Below are positions 1 to 11,903 of a stretch of 64,000 bases of DNA, one piece after another. How positions within the stretch are numbered: the first letter of the stretch is position 1; every line of letters begins with the position of its first letter. The notes beneath the pieces are model-generated. The model saw only the letters and a list, made by a program, of their open reading frames with translations. It searched no databases and was not told the DNA's origin. Origin of the DNA: Dillenia suffruticosa (Eukaryota > Streptophyta > Magnoliopsida > Dilleniales > Dilleniaceae). The position numbers and the translations under genes are program-made. The stretch spans positions 3,598,501 through 3,662,500 of the forward strand of contig JAVTVX010000030.1 in NCBI GenBank assembly GCA_033439265.1. Direction: 5' to 3'.

Positions 1-760
1 ACAACAGCTCGAGCTCAATCGAAGTCATCTTGAGGAGAAGCGAAGACAAATTGAGCAAATCAAAGGACTCTATTCAAGTGATGTGCGCAATTCTAGTCAT
101 TCTAGTGGCCAACATCCGACAATTGACGGGTTAAGGTTTTTCTGGAGAAAGGCTTATATGACCCTCTTGGCTGTACTCATTTTTGGATTTGGTGTTATCA
201 TGCTAGTCTCTTGCCTTAGAATCTTGTGTCATGACTCATCACCGACTGCCCAGGACAACAATCCCCCACCAAGCAAAATTGCCCCCTAATTGATGGCTAA
301 TAGCTTTCTGGGTCTTTTATTTTTGTAGCGTTGGTAATTAAAATAGAGCGAGAAATTTGGATTTTGAATGTTGAAGTTTCACTATGAAATGGTAATGGTT
401 TCCATCTTTTCTGTAATTTAAGTGGTTCCAATGAAGTAAACAATTTTTTAGGAAGAGAAAAGTATCAACTTATGGCATTGGATGTATCCAAACCTGATAG
501 CACCTTGTTTAGGGCTAGATCTGGGATTGGGTGGCCACCAAATGCTCACCACATGAAACAAGTACTCCTCCTTGACCAGTTAGGGACCCATTCCAATAAT
601 GCACCACGGTGCAGAACCAGTATGCAGCTCTGCATTCATGCATGTGGAGAAAGACTTTGATATGTTTATGTCAGTGTGCATGTGTGTGTGTGTGTGTTTT
701 TTTTTTTTTTTGTACGTGTGACGCACATGTGTGAGAGAGATATTCTGTAACAACAAATAG
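1..760 (+). repeat. Tandem duplication, left copy
   Basis: Matches 2420-3170: end of the membrane-protein gene, the 3' flank (GGCATTGGATGTATCCAAACC and so on) and a TG-rich tract. The copies differ by scattered bases and small gaps. The left end is off the window. Confidence 0.85.
2..289 (+). CDS. Membrane-protein family copy A1, 3' part only
   Basis: Open frame from the window edge to a TAA stop; the 5' part lies outside. The visible 95 residues begin in the charged linker (QQLEL, then EEKRRQIEQIKG), pass a Ser/His-rich stretch (NSSHSSGQH), and end in one strong membrane segment (AYMTLLAVLIFGFGVIMLVSC) followed by a short Cys-containing tail and PPPSKIAP. It is nearly identical to the C-terminal half of the gene at 2143, and the 3' flank is shared to about position 760, so the two are tandem duplicates about 2.4 kb apart. 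Its tail is 12 residues longer than that of its neighbour, which carries a TAG where this copy has CAG. The function is unknown to me. I infer a membrane protein with a single C-terminal span plus more spans upstream, by analogy with the complete copies. Confidence 0.8.
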   Translation, partial: QQLELNRSHLEEKRRQIEQIKGLYSSDVRNSSHSSGQHPTIDGLRFFWRKAYMTLLAVLIFGFGVIMLVSCLRILCHDSSPTAQDNNPPPSKIAP

Positions 761-2105
761 TTGACCTAGTATGATCTAGTATGATGGGTATTAGTTCTCT
801 TAAACTTCAATTTGTCAACTTGCACTCACTTCCTGCACTTATGCATGTAGCATAAGTGAATGAAGACGAGGTGTTTTGTTGTTGTTGCGCCAGTATTGAA
901 TCATCAATTCAAAACTATATTTAGTTCACTCCAACTCTAATTTTTTCTGTAAAGAAAAGTAATTAAAGTATCAATAATTGTAAAAAAGTTAAAATGATTA
1001 CAAAATTTTAGCTTCTTGAAATTGCTTGAGCATCCAATGAATTAGTCCTCGAATTTCCACAAAAAAAGGTAATCAAAAGTGAAAAGTCAATTAGCCAATA
1101 AGTTTTGGCTCAAGTGTTACATTTCCCCCTCCCCATGTAATAGAATCAAAATCAATTATCATAAAAATGTGCAATAATGTGGAAATATTATGTAACGATA
1201 CCCATAACATTCTCCAAATGTCTACATGCAAGATATTACGTACATAGAAGTTTAGCTTTCCATGATGTTTGAGTTTTCCTAGTTTTAACACTTTTTTTTG
1301 GGGGGGGGGGAATGCAAAAAAGCAAAAAAATTAGGTTATAAATTAAAAGCATAAAAAGAAATAGCAAAAGTCTCTATCATGTATTATTTTGTATTCGTCT
1401 AAAGTTCAAAAATACAAGGTTTAGATTGTACCGCATGTCATCTCTCGTTCAACATACCATACATTCACATTTCCTTCCTCGTTTACATCCTAAAGATAAA
1501 AAATCGAGGGGCCCAAAAAAGTTAACTTGATATTTCATGTGATTGATCGTATTTTGACAGATTATAAATTAGAGGGTCGGAATAGATTAAATAAGTTTAG
1601 AACTAAATAAATTGATTTTTTTTTTAAAGTTCATATCGATAAATTTTAATTCTTCTTGTTACTTGATTTTATATGTTTTTTTGTTGCTAATTTAAAAATT
1701 ATTCAAATTTAAAATATTTTAATTTTTATCAATTTTTCAAATAAATGCTAAACGCCCTCATGACCATTTGAATTGAGAGAAGCAAGGAAAATTGATGAAT
1801 GGTTTATCTCATACGCATAACAATTCTTCGTAAAACATCGCCTTGCCCGTCGATATAAGATTGACTATTAACTTTTATAAGGTTATCCTATTTTCTAAGC
1901 CTTTAGAAAGTAAACAAAATTTTCTATTTTTCATGTCCACACACCAAGAGATATGTTTTAGCACTCCAGAAATAACCCAGAAATTGTTGTACAAACTCCC
2001 AAGTCTTCGCAGTCAGCAGCCCATATCCTGAGAGAGAGAAAGAGAGAGATAGAGAGAGGCATAATCCTTAAATACACAAGACTTTGCACTCGACAACCCC
2101 GATTA

Positions 2106-2109
<4 letters not shown>
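761..2109. other. Gene-free spacer
   Basis: AT-rich with poly-T and a G-run (1301-1311). Nothing coding recognised. A leader for copy A2 must lie in its last 100-200 bases, where GAGAGA tracts begin (2031-2057). Confidence 0.6.

Positions 2110-2142
<33 letters not shown>
2110..2142 (+). repeat. GA microsatellite touching the ATG of copy A2
   Basis: 33 bases of GA immediately followed by ATG. It would form the 3' end of the leader; GA tracts are also binding sites of plant BPC (GAGA) factors. Confidence 0.9.
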
Positions 2143-2146
<4 letters not shown>

Positions 2147-2685
2147 GGCGTGATACTCAACCAATAAATTTAGCTCAACTAGAGAAAGAAAAAGCGGAGC
2201 TAGATGCAATAAACGAGAAACAAGAAAAGAGAGTGAACGAATCAGAGAAGAAAATCATAAAGCTAGCTAACTTCTACGTAGTCTTCCAAGGAGTGATTCT
2301 CACAGCACTCTCACAAGCTCAGAAGCTCCGATGCAACGACTGGTGGATCCCATTCTCTCTCTCCTTGGCCGCCTCCGTCACCAACTTCATTGCCTTATGT
2401 CACTCTATACCCAAGTACCTAAAAACACGACAGCAGCTCGAGCTCATTCGAAGTGATCTTGAGGAGAAGCGAAGATCAATTGAGCACATCAAAGGATCGA
2501 TCTCTTCAAGTTATGCGCACAATTCTAGTCATTCTAGTGGCCAACATCAGAGGATTGACATGGTAAGGTTTTTCTGGAGAAAGGCTTATATGACTCTCTT
2601 GGCTGTGCTTATTTTTGGATTTGGTGTTGTCATGCTAGTCTCTTGCCGTAGAATCTTGTGTCATGACTCATCACCGACTGCCTAG
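2143..2685 (+). CDS. Membrane-protein family copy A2 (180 aa, function unknown)
   Basis: Complete intronless frame. The ATG follows directly on a 33-base GA tract. Residues 10-40 are highly charged and predicted coiled coil, with the family motif EKQEKRV near 25-31. Segment 1 (about 41-60) contains FQG. The motif WWIPF is at 67-71 and opens segment 2 (to about 90). A charged linker (95-120) and a Ser/His stretch follow, and a last membrane segment (about 147-168) ends in SC with another Cys at 173. This layout recurs in five other genes of the window. No known domain is recognised. The linker and N-terminus could pair as coiled coils, perhaps for self-assembly, but that is inference. Compared with the copy at 2-289, a CAG to TAG change shortens the tail by 12 residues. 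The rest of the frame is clean, so I treat the gene as functional. Confidence 0.85.
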
Positions 2686-3170
2686 GACAACAATCCCCCA
2701 CCAAGCAAAATTGCTCCCTAATTGATGGTTTATAGCTCTCTGGGTCTTTTATTTGTGTAGTGTAGGTAATTAAAATTGAGCCAGAAATTTGGATTTTGAA
2801 TGTTGAAGTTTCACTATGAAATGGTAATGGTTTCCATCTTTTCTGTAATTTAAGTAGTTCCAAGGAAGTAAGCAATTTTTTAGGAAGACAAAAGTATCGA
2901 CTTATGGCATTGGATGTATCCAAACCAGATAGCTCCTTGTTTAGGGCTAGATATGGGATTGGGTGGCCAAATGCTCACCACATGAAACATGTACCTCTCA
3001 TTGACCAAATAGGGACCCATTCCAATAATGCACCACGGTGCAAAACCAGTATACAGCTCTGCATTCATGCATGTGGAGAAAGACTTTGAAATGTTTTTGT
3101 GCGTGTTGTGTGTGTGTGTGTGTTTTTATTTTTTTTATGCGTGTCGTGTTCGTGTGAGAGAGATATTCGC
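2420..3170 (+). repeat. Tandem duplication, right copy
   Basis: Counterpart of 1-760. The shared 3' flank contains a short open frame in both copies (472-660 and 2904-3089); its agreement comes from the duplication and is not evidence of coding. Confidence 0.85.
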
Positions 3171-3392
3171 TAACAATGAATGGTTGATCTAGTAGGAGGA
3201 GAAATTAAGTTTGTAAATCAAATTTTAGATTAGACACTTAAAAATAAAAAAAAAAAACATGATACAAAAATCATCTTTAAATAGGAATCCTCGTACGCTC
3301 GAATCAGATTAATCATAATATAATTTTAGATATCAATTACGGTAAAAATAAAAAAAAAATGGAGATCCTATCATTTGGATTCCAACTGCTTA

Positions 3393-4263
3393 CACTACAA
3401 AAAAAACAGGGTTTTTACGACGAAATTTAACGACAAATTTTTTTTGTTACTATTTCGTGACAAATTTAACTACGAAAACTTTTTTCATCGCTATTTGCAA
3501 CAAAATTTGCAATAAAAAAATAGTCGTAACTAATTTAGTGACGACTGGAAATTCGTCACTAATTTTGCGACGAATTCCGAATTCGTTGCTAATTTTGCGA
3601 TGAATTCCGAAATTCGTCGCTAAATTTAAAAAATAATTAAATTAAATAAAATATTAATATATATTTATTAAATAGTAAATTAATTTAGCGACAAATTTTG
3701 AAATTCGTTGCAAAATTTTGCGACGAATTTGAATTTGTTGCAAATTTAGCGACGAATTTCGGAATTCATCGCTAATTTTACGACGAATTTCAGAATTCGT
3801 CGCTAAATTTGAAAAATAATTTAATAAAATAAAATATTAATATATATTTATTAAATAATAAATTAATTTAGCGACGAATTCAATTGGTCGTAAAATTAGC
3901 AACGAATTTCGAAATTCGTCGCTAAATTTGAAAACATTAAATTAAATAAAATAAAATATTAATTTATTGCTAAATTTAATGACGGATTTAGTGACGAATT
4001 TATATCTGTCGCTAATTTAGCGAGCAATTTTTTTCGTTCCTAAATTAGCGATGGATAATTTTTCATCGCTAAATTTGCGACGGATTTAGCGAAAAAAAAT
4101 TATCCGTCACTAAATTTAGCGACGAATTTTTAATTTTTATCGCTAAAGTTTTGCGACACGTTATTAGCGATGAAAAATTTTTCGTCGCTAACGTTTTTAA
4201 CGACGAATTTTTATTAAATTTTCTTCATTAAATTTGTGACTAAAAGATTGTTTTTTTGTAGTG
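3393..4263. mobile_element. Non-autonomous CACTA (En/Spm-like) element, 871 bp, complete ends
   Basis: Starts CACTACAAAAAAAAC and ends GTTTTTTTGTAGTG, a terminal inverted repeat of about 13 bases, flanked on both sides by TTA (3390-3392 and 4264-4266), the 3-base target duplication typical of CACTA elements. There is no coding capacity. The interior is a patchwork of short palindromic units built on TTAGCGACGAATT and its complement, with two to three longer AT-rich tandem units (near 3613, 3799 and 3918). It could fold into extended hairpins. Such sub-terminal arrays are normally transposase binding sites. Confidence 0.85.
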
Positions 4264-4266
4264 TTA

Positions 4267-6724
4267 TTCAATTATTTTAGCTGACTAAAAAAAATAATGG
4301 ACTTTCATATTTTTCTTGCAAGCGTGGAGTTAGGTTAGAAAATTCCAAGAAACCAAAAACCAATAGATGGCCTTTGGGGCTTTGACTAATTGACAAAAGA
4401 CAACTTTCCAATTTGAAAGAAACCGACGAAGCTTCGAGCACGCGGGTTATGCAAATTACCAGGTCATTTCACGCACCTCGCCTTGAGGATGACTCTTTTT
4501 AATGACCTTTTCTTTTGTTTGACTTTTGTATTTTCTTTAGTTTCGACATTAATTTCATAAATTGAAAATTTTATTTATTTTTTTATAGTGGTGAAGATTT
4601 TGTAATTGTTTATTTCTTATTCCTTTTTCCTTTTTCTTTCTTTTTTTTTTTTAAATTTTTCTCTCGATTAGGAAATTGAATTGGCAAGAGTCAAAATCGA
4701 AGAAAAAGATAAGGAAAAAAAATTGAAATAGATTAGATATTAAGAATTTTTTGTCTAATTCTTTTTTTTTTTTCCTTTCTACGCTAATTAGAATTGGTAA
4801 ATATAAAAGGTGAGACTATTGTCCCAAGAAATAGATTACACAAGAGTCATAATCTTTCATATGTTGCAAGATATGGATTAGAACATTGTCCAAATAATTA
4901 TATATGTATTTAGATTTGAATTTTTTTTTAAAGAAAATGAGACTACTGGATAAAAATGAAGAAAAAAGGGAAATTGAGAAATATTGTATACTATTTAATA
5001 TGTAATATATATATATAGAAAATTATATTCATATAGCATAATTTTTAACAAATATCGCTCTCAATATTATTTCAATATACAGTAAATTTTGTCTTAACAT
5101 AACAATGAATATTATGTTACCAAAATTATATTAATTAAAAAATAAAAATAATGAGAGTTACAAATTATTTATATATTTATTAGAGTAGAGGGGAAATTTA
5201 ATATTATTTTTTGGTTTTCACCGTCGGTATTCAGATTTTATCTGATTAATCCGGTTCGAGCACTGTAGGGCCCATTTTAGAGGTTGGCTCTCCTAAATCA
5301 TTTTTTGTTATTCTCATGCCTCGAATTCGAAATCTCTGATTAAGGGATAGGGTGTCTTTAACCATTTAACGCAAAGAAGTTTGATGAAAATTAATATTAT
5401 TGTTTATTTAGGAGAAACAGTATTAAGAAATGAAGGCCAAAGAGTTTTAGCTCAGATGACACCTTCCTCCTCCCTCGTATAATATGCTCGAGCGTATGCA
5501 CAAAAAAAAAACAATATTAAGAAATGAAGGGAGTTTATGAATTTTTTCAAAAAGTCAGGTAATTGCCCCTTTCGCCCCCCTTGGCTCCGCCCCTAGATTG
5601 AATTCCGGCTCATCTCCATTCCCTTTTGAAACTATTTCTCAAGCAATGCAACCGATAAGTTATTAAAGGGTTTGTGTGAGTAATAGAATTCTCAGTAGGA
5701 TTGTAACCGTTAAATTGTTATCCAGTGTAATAGAATTGTAAGTTATACTGTGATTGTAGAATGAACATTGTATACCAACCGAAAGTTGGTCATCATATAC
5801 CTAATTCAATAACAACTCTATAAATATAAATACTTATGCATATTGTAGAATGAATATCGTATATCAATAGACAGTTAATCTAGTAAAAAATACGATAAAT
5901 CTTTTAATCAAGATTCAATTTGAATCTTGAAAATGAAAAGAATTATATTGGGATAGATCCTCTCTATAAAGGTCCGACAATAGATCGAGTCGAATTAGTT
6001 GAAATTTAATTTCGAATAGATCGATCAAGAACTAGAAAAAAAAAATGAACATTGTATTTACTTTAGAATATTGTTTCATTGTCACATAAATATCTTTTCA
6101 AGAAAATCAAGAAGATCTTTCTATGAACAAGTATAAAACGAAAAGGTCATAAGAAAATTCCTGGATCACCCCGTTAGAATGTGGAGAAGAGTCATGACCT
6201 CCGCGTTTCCCTCAGTAAATCAAAGTATGGATGTGTTACGATCCAAAAACTAAATTTTAACATGATTATTTTATACATAAACATATGCTTTAAGAGGACT
6301 AAAATCATAGAATTGGGATTGGCCAAGCCTCTCTCTCTCTCTTCCCTTGATCTGGTTGTATGTAGTGTTCTATGTTTTGGTCACTACATTTTTTCAATGT
6401 ATTATAGTTTTTGTGTGTGCAAGAGCTAAATAAATTTGTTATATATCCCATCTTAGCATCACTGACCCTTATACAAACCCACATCTCTAAACATTGTATT
6501 GCTCATTTCTCCATATTACCCCAATAGTAGTTTCAAAGAAATTGGCCAATTGCCTGGAAAAAAAAAAAAACAAAAAAAAAAAAGACCTTGTCACTTTCTA
6601 GACCCTGGCGTCTTCGAAGACATGGTCAACTATGCCAATTTCGGAGAACCTTAGTTTAGTATCTAGAGCTATTATATATCTTAATTCTGAACCTAGGTTT
6701 CCAACGCAAAACTAAGATCCATCA

Positions 6725-6728
<4 letters not shown>
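4267..6728. other. Gene-free AT-rich spacer
   Basis: Contains dispersed repeat copy 1, poly-A/T tracts and an AAGAAATGAAGG direct repeat (5432 and 5519). No coding pattern recognised. Confidence 0.55.
5205..5375 (+). repeat. Short dispersed repeat, copy 1 (SINE-like)
   Basis: Order of blocks: CGGTATTCAGATTTTATC, GATTAATCCGGTTCGAG, CCCATTTTAGAGGTTGG, CTCGAATTCGAAATCTCTG, GATTAAGGGATAGGGTGTC. The same blocks in the same order and orientation recur near 10.2, 16.7, 35.6 and 55.4 kb. Confidence 0.55.

Positions 6729-6788
<60 letters not shown>
6729..6788 (+). repeat. GA microsatellite touching the ATG of copy A3
   Basis: 60 bases of AG immediately followed by ATG, the same arrangement as in copy A2 although the coding regions have diverged. 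Confidence 0.9.
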
Positions 6789-6793
<5 letters not shown>

Positions 6794-7364
6794 TAGAAAT
6801 CAAGCTGATCGTGATCTAGAAAGGAATCAAGATGTATCCAAGCTGGAGAAAGAGAGGGACAAACTAGAAGAGAAATGTGAGAAACAAGAAAAGAGAGTAC
6901 AACAATTCCAAGCCATGATCATACAATTGTCCAACTTCTACATAGTGTTCCAAGGAGTAATTCTCACAGTGGTCTCCCAAGCCCAAACCCTAACGTGCGA
7001 AGACTGGTGGATCCCTTTCCTTCTTTCCCTTACCGGCACCATCGTCAGCTTCGCTGCCCTTGGCCACGCTATCATCAAGTACTTGAAAACCAGGAGACAC
7101 TACGAGGGATATCGGAACGACATACAGGAAAAAACGAGGAGAATTGAAGAAGACGCTCACCTGACTGGCAAACCAAGTGCCCCAGAACCTAGTGGGAAAA
7201 TAGATGAGTATAGGTTTTTTTGGAGGGCCTTTTTCTTGGTACTCATGGCCGTCTTTATTCTTGGTTTTGGTGTTGTTATAATGATTGCTTGTAGAACAGT
7301 CTTGTGTAGATCAAAATGTAATGCCGATAACTCATGCAACAAGTCTGGATCTGAGTCCCCATAG
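6789..7364 (+). CDS. Membrane-protein family copy A3 (191 aa, function unknown)
   Basis: Complete intronless frame whose ATG abuts a 60-base GA tract. It has the same order of parts as the copy at 2143: a long charged helix (residues 8-47, with EKQEKRV at 31-37), segment 1 with FQG (about 50-66), DWWIPF at 72-77 opening segment 2 (to about 96), a charged linker with KTRR and EKTRRIEED, then FFWRAFF and a last membrane segment (about 146-168). The tail is longer and Cys-rich (Cys at 168, 173, 177 and 183), which suggests lipidation or disulfides; that is inference. It is clearly more distant from the tandem pair than they are from each other, so it is an older duplicate. A TATA-like stretch (attatatatc) lies about 55 bases before the GA tract. 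Confidence 0.85.
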
Positions 7365-10300
7365 GACAGCCTAATGGTCACAAGTAGTCTGGATCTGAGT
7401 AGAAGTTATGTAATAGTATTTGATTACTTTATACTATGTTATTTTGGCATATAATACAGTTCTTTTTCTCTCTCTCTCTCTCTCTCTCAATTCTATAAAA
7501 GTATTTGTATATTGAAAATATTAAAAATCAACTAATACATTGAAATAAAGTAATGAAGAATGATATTTCATCTATTAACCATAGTAAATTAATTTATATC
7601 TTGATTTATTTTATATTTTTGGAATCATTCACCGTCCTTTATTAAATTTTTTTTTTTATAAACACTTCACAGCATCTGTATTATACATATTTCCATGTAT
7701 CGAATGAATTTTAGACACATAGAAAGTGTCTTAAAAATGTCTGTTTTGAAAATGAAATATTAAAATGTATAATGTTATCTGAAAATATGTGTAACACAGA
7801 CACAATTTATTTATAAAATTATTGATAATACTGTTACTAGTCCCCCAACCCGCAACTTCTCCATCACTATTTTGAGGCTGCTTATGCCCAAAACAGCAGA
7901 AGAAACACAAGATAAAACAAAAGACTTCTGGGCGGTTTCAACCCACTGGATTGGCCCCCCAAACAAACAAAAGGAGGGAACGATTACAGTGACAAGTAGG
8001 GCAAAAAAAAAAACAAAACAAAACAAAAAACAAAATCAAAATCAAAAACTGTGGGTGCCGTGAAAAAAAAAGTGAGAAGGAGAAGAAAGAAAAAATTGGA
8101 AACCAACAAAATTTGGGAGAAAGTTGATAGGGAAAGGGTTTGATCGGACAGCAAAATGAATTTCGATCTTAATGAAACTTTAACAGGAGATTTCTCTGGA
8201 CAAACCCAGTTCATCTTGGTGTTCTGATTTTCAGTTTGTCTCCATTTGGTAATATCCTTTTAAACTCTCTTCAGTTGAAAGTTGATATTTTAAGAGAAAT
8301 TATTTTGATTGATGAATTTATTGTTGGTCGTGATATTACCGTTGTAAAAGTCTGGATGTCTCAGATGGACTGTGTATTCACATTATTGGAATAGTGAAGA
8401 TTGTTTGACTGGATTAGATCCAAAATTTTTAGTGTTTTTGTGTATTTATTTTTCAGTTATTTACACCGAAATCATTCCAGGAAGATCCCACCTGTTTTTT
8501 TCTTTTGTGTTTGAGAGAAGGAAAACTTTTTGTGTTAATCTCTTTTTTTTTCTCTCTCTCTCTCTTTTTAAGGACACAGGTAGAGATATAGAGACTAAGT
8601 ATTTAATATGCACAATAATCTTGAATATATAAATATAAAAAATAATCGTCGTGTTTTAAGAAAAAGGCGCTAGGGTTATCTTTATAAATGAAAATTTTAA
8701 TAAATAACTTTATCAAAATAAATAATTTAGTATATTTTTAAATTTAATATAACTGTGTTTTGAGTATTTAAATTAGCGCAATCAATAATATTAGTCGAAT
8801 ATTAAATCATAATAAAATAATTCAATACTTATCATATAATTACCAACATTTTCAAAATGGATAGCCGTTTAATTAACTCCTAATAAGATATATGTGAAAG
8901 GTTGTCTTCAAAGAAGAACCCCAAAGGCTATCTCCAAAAAATGTGTCAAATAATGAAATATCGATGTGGTATTAAATAACCTAAGTGAAGAGCAATAAAC
9001 AAACATTCTAAAGATCAAAATTTCATATTTTTCTTTTTTATTTAAATATTGTTGTTTCTTTAAAGAAGAGAGAGGAGAGAGAAGAAGAAAGTTATAGGCT
9101 TGCCGGTGTTGAAATGGTTCAATGCATATGAGAAATGTAAATTCTTTTTTAATATTTTTATGACATTGTCTTGATTTTTAAAATAAAAATTGTGAACTCA
9201 ACCCTTATTATGCCTTTTTATCACCTTTTTTGATATATATTTTTATCAAGAAAAATGTGAAATAAGAATAATAACCTTTATTATCCTTTTTTAGTATTTT
9301 TCCTTCAAAAAAAGGAACAAGATGGGGAAGCCAAACTGTTTCGAACCAAAATGGACTACGAACTTCAATCCTATCATACTCACAATTCACGTCGAGGTTA
9401 GTCTCTTCTAGGGCCAAACCGGTGGACGAATTTGAATTTAGTCGAATGCCAATTCTGAAGAATGGCCAAGACTAATGATTGCACATCAGTGTTATACTGT
9501 TGTGTACGAAGAAATTGAGTGTTTGAAGAACTTCGACAAAAACCCGACTCGAATCAAATTCAATAAAATTTAAAATGATTACTAAATATTATTCTTGAGT
9601 AAAAAATAATATTAATTTTGACACCTCTTATAAATATCTATTAAATAATTTCAAACTCTTATTATTTTAATCTTTTTGTTAATTTAATTTTGATAACACA
9701 ACATTTATATAATATCCATTACTATGGCAATACAATATTTATTGTATATTAAGACAATATCAAACTCATCTTTGTTATATAAATACGATTCCATATGTAT
9801 ATGTTACATACTAACTAATATCTCTCTTTTCTCTTCATTTTTAAAATAATAGTCTCTATTTTTAAAATTAAAAAATATAATAAAATATCTAATTATTAGT
9901 ACAAATCTTTATATTTTCAATAACAGAGGGAATTTTATATTTTTAAAACCTTTATCACCTATTTATTTTCTTTTCTCACAAATTTCTCTCTTTTTTCTTA
10001 TTTGATTTTTAAATAAAGCTTTTAATTAAAGGAAAATATAAAATTCTATTTACTAAGTTTAAATTTTAATATTTTATATTTTAGATAATTATATTTTTAT
10101 ATTTACTAATATATATTTTGCCCCTAAAGTCAAATTTCGGTTCTCGGGATATTATTTTCTATAGAAGTATAATGAATATTTAAATGCTTTAAGATTACTT
10201 TTTTTTTAATTTTTTTTGTTTCCATTTTCCATCATTGGTATTTAAAATTATATTTCGACTAATTCGGTTCGAGCGTCTGCGAGAGCCCTATTTGAGGAGT

Positions 10301-11903
10301 GGTTTTCCCAATATAATTTTTTCATTCTTAAATTTTAAACTTGAGACTTGATTAAGAAATATAACACTCTTTCCACTAGACTGATTATCTATTGGTGAAT
10401 TACTTTTCTTATTAACAATATGACACAATTGGAAAAATGGTGGTCAAGTTTGATAAGTCAAAACCCTAAGCCATGTAAGAAAATCCGAAATAATACTCAA
10501 ATTGAATTAGTTAGATAAGTTAAACGTAGCAAAATATCAAAAAATTAAAAATTAAAAATAAAAGTCGACCACAAAGAAGGGACTAAAGTGTTTAAATAAC
10601 CCTACGACCTTAAGCAAACAAAATAGGAAAGAAACTATTAAAGAAATAGCAAAAATAAAAATAAATCCGTTGCCATCTCGAATGTCTGTATATGTGAGAC
10701 TTGCGCTGCAGCAGTTTGCCCATCAACACCGCAACACCATTTTGCTGATGAGACCCCTTTCTCTTCTGCTTGGTTGCGTGCCCGTTTTCCTTATTGTTTA
10801 AACCCTCCTCTTTTGTTGACAATACGATGATATGATGGGTCAAATTAGATAATATTTTTGAATAATTAATTTATAAATTATTGTATATGCTGAATGGATG
10901 ATGTATATTGGTAGAATAGCATCCGAGATTTTATCTTTATAAAATTAACTTTTTTCTTTAAAAAAAAAATTGAGTATTAACACTCGCAGCCTTGCACCGA
11001 TTAATTAAGCCACGAAGAGGACTAGAAATTTTGAAATTTGAGAATGAAAAACCGATGCATGTAATAAATGGTCTCCGATAGATTTGTTTGGAATTATAGC
11101 TCAACTCGAATCATTTTCTTTTTTAAAAGTATTTTGAATTTGAATTTTTTTATATATAAAAAAAGATTATAAATTTAAAGGAACAATGAAAAAATATAAA
11201 TATGTTATTAATAACACATTTTTTATTTAGTATAAGAATATTAAATTCTTTTAACCAAATTCTCAAATTTAAGTATTGATAATAGAAAAATAGGTATCGG
11301 AGATCTTGCCAATAGATCTTATGGTTAAATCAAATCGGATAAATCAGAATTAATAAATTGATTATCAGATATAAGTTTGTCAAATAAAAACAAAAGATAT
11401 TTAATAGTATTCAAAATGTCAAAGAGCTGCAAGGGGCCAATTGACAAGTTGGAAAAAGCTGAGCTCGTTGGGACATTTCTCGTCTGCATCATCTTCACTT
11501 TCACGAGTTAGAGATTGCATGGTATAAATTTTATATAAGGGTTCAAACTAATTTAGATCAAATGATCATATGCTTGATTTGAAATCCTTGCATATAATAA
11601 AGGTATTGGATTCAAGATTTACTACATATATATTTACATGCATATGTACACATACACAAAACCTGTTTAGTGTAAATAATAAGGATCGAATGATGCATTT
11701 TGTTCCACAAAGGTTTGGATGAAAAACATAATTTGTCTAAGCTAATTGACACTATTATGCATATTATTATTGGCCAATAGGCTATAATCTTCGTGATTTA
11801 AGTGAGAACATTGGTAGTTCTTTACACAGATACATCCTTTAACAAACTAGATCAAAGCTCATTTACAACAATTTTTGAGATAATACACATTGTATCGATT
11901 AAA
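7365..11903. other. Gene-free AT-rich spacer
   Basis: After the 3' end of copy A3 there is a CT tract (7470-7488) and long AT-rich DNA with dispersed repeat copy 2. A less AT-rich island at 7840-8260 and another at 10660-10800 have no frame I can support. The 11400-11530 stretch reads IDKLEKAELVGTFLVCIIFT on the + strand, a membrane-like string, but with no start or continuation. Confidence 0.5.
10205..10385 (+). repeat. Short dispersed repeat, copy 2
   Basis: ATTGGTATTTAAAATTATAT, GACTAATTCGGTTCGAG, GAGCCCTATTTGAGGAGTGG, GAGACTTGATTAAGAAATAT, and a CCACTAGACTG end. Confidence 0.55.

Noticed and set aside
472-660. 62-residue frame conserved between 472-660 and 2904-3089
   Set aside because: The similarity is explained by the tandem duplication; the frame lies in the 3' flank and shows indels without coding constraint.
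8372-8632. 86-residue open frame and the MNFDLNETL start at 8155
   Set aside because: Neither continues through plausible exons, and composition is spacer-like.
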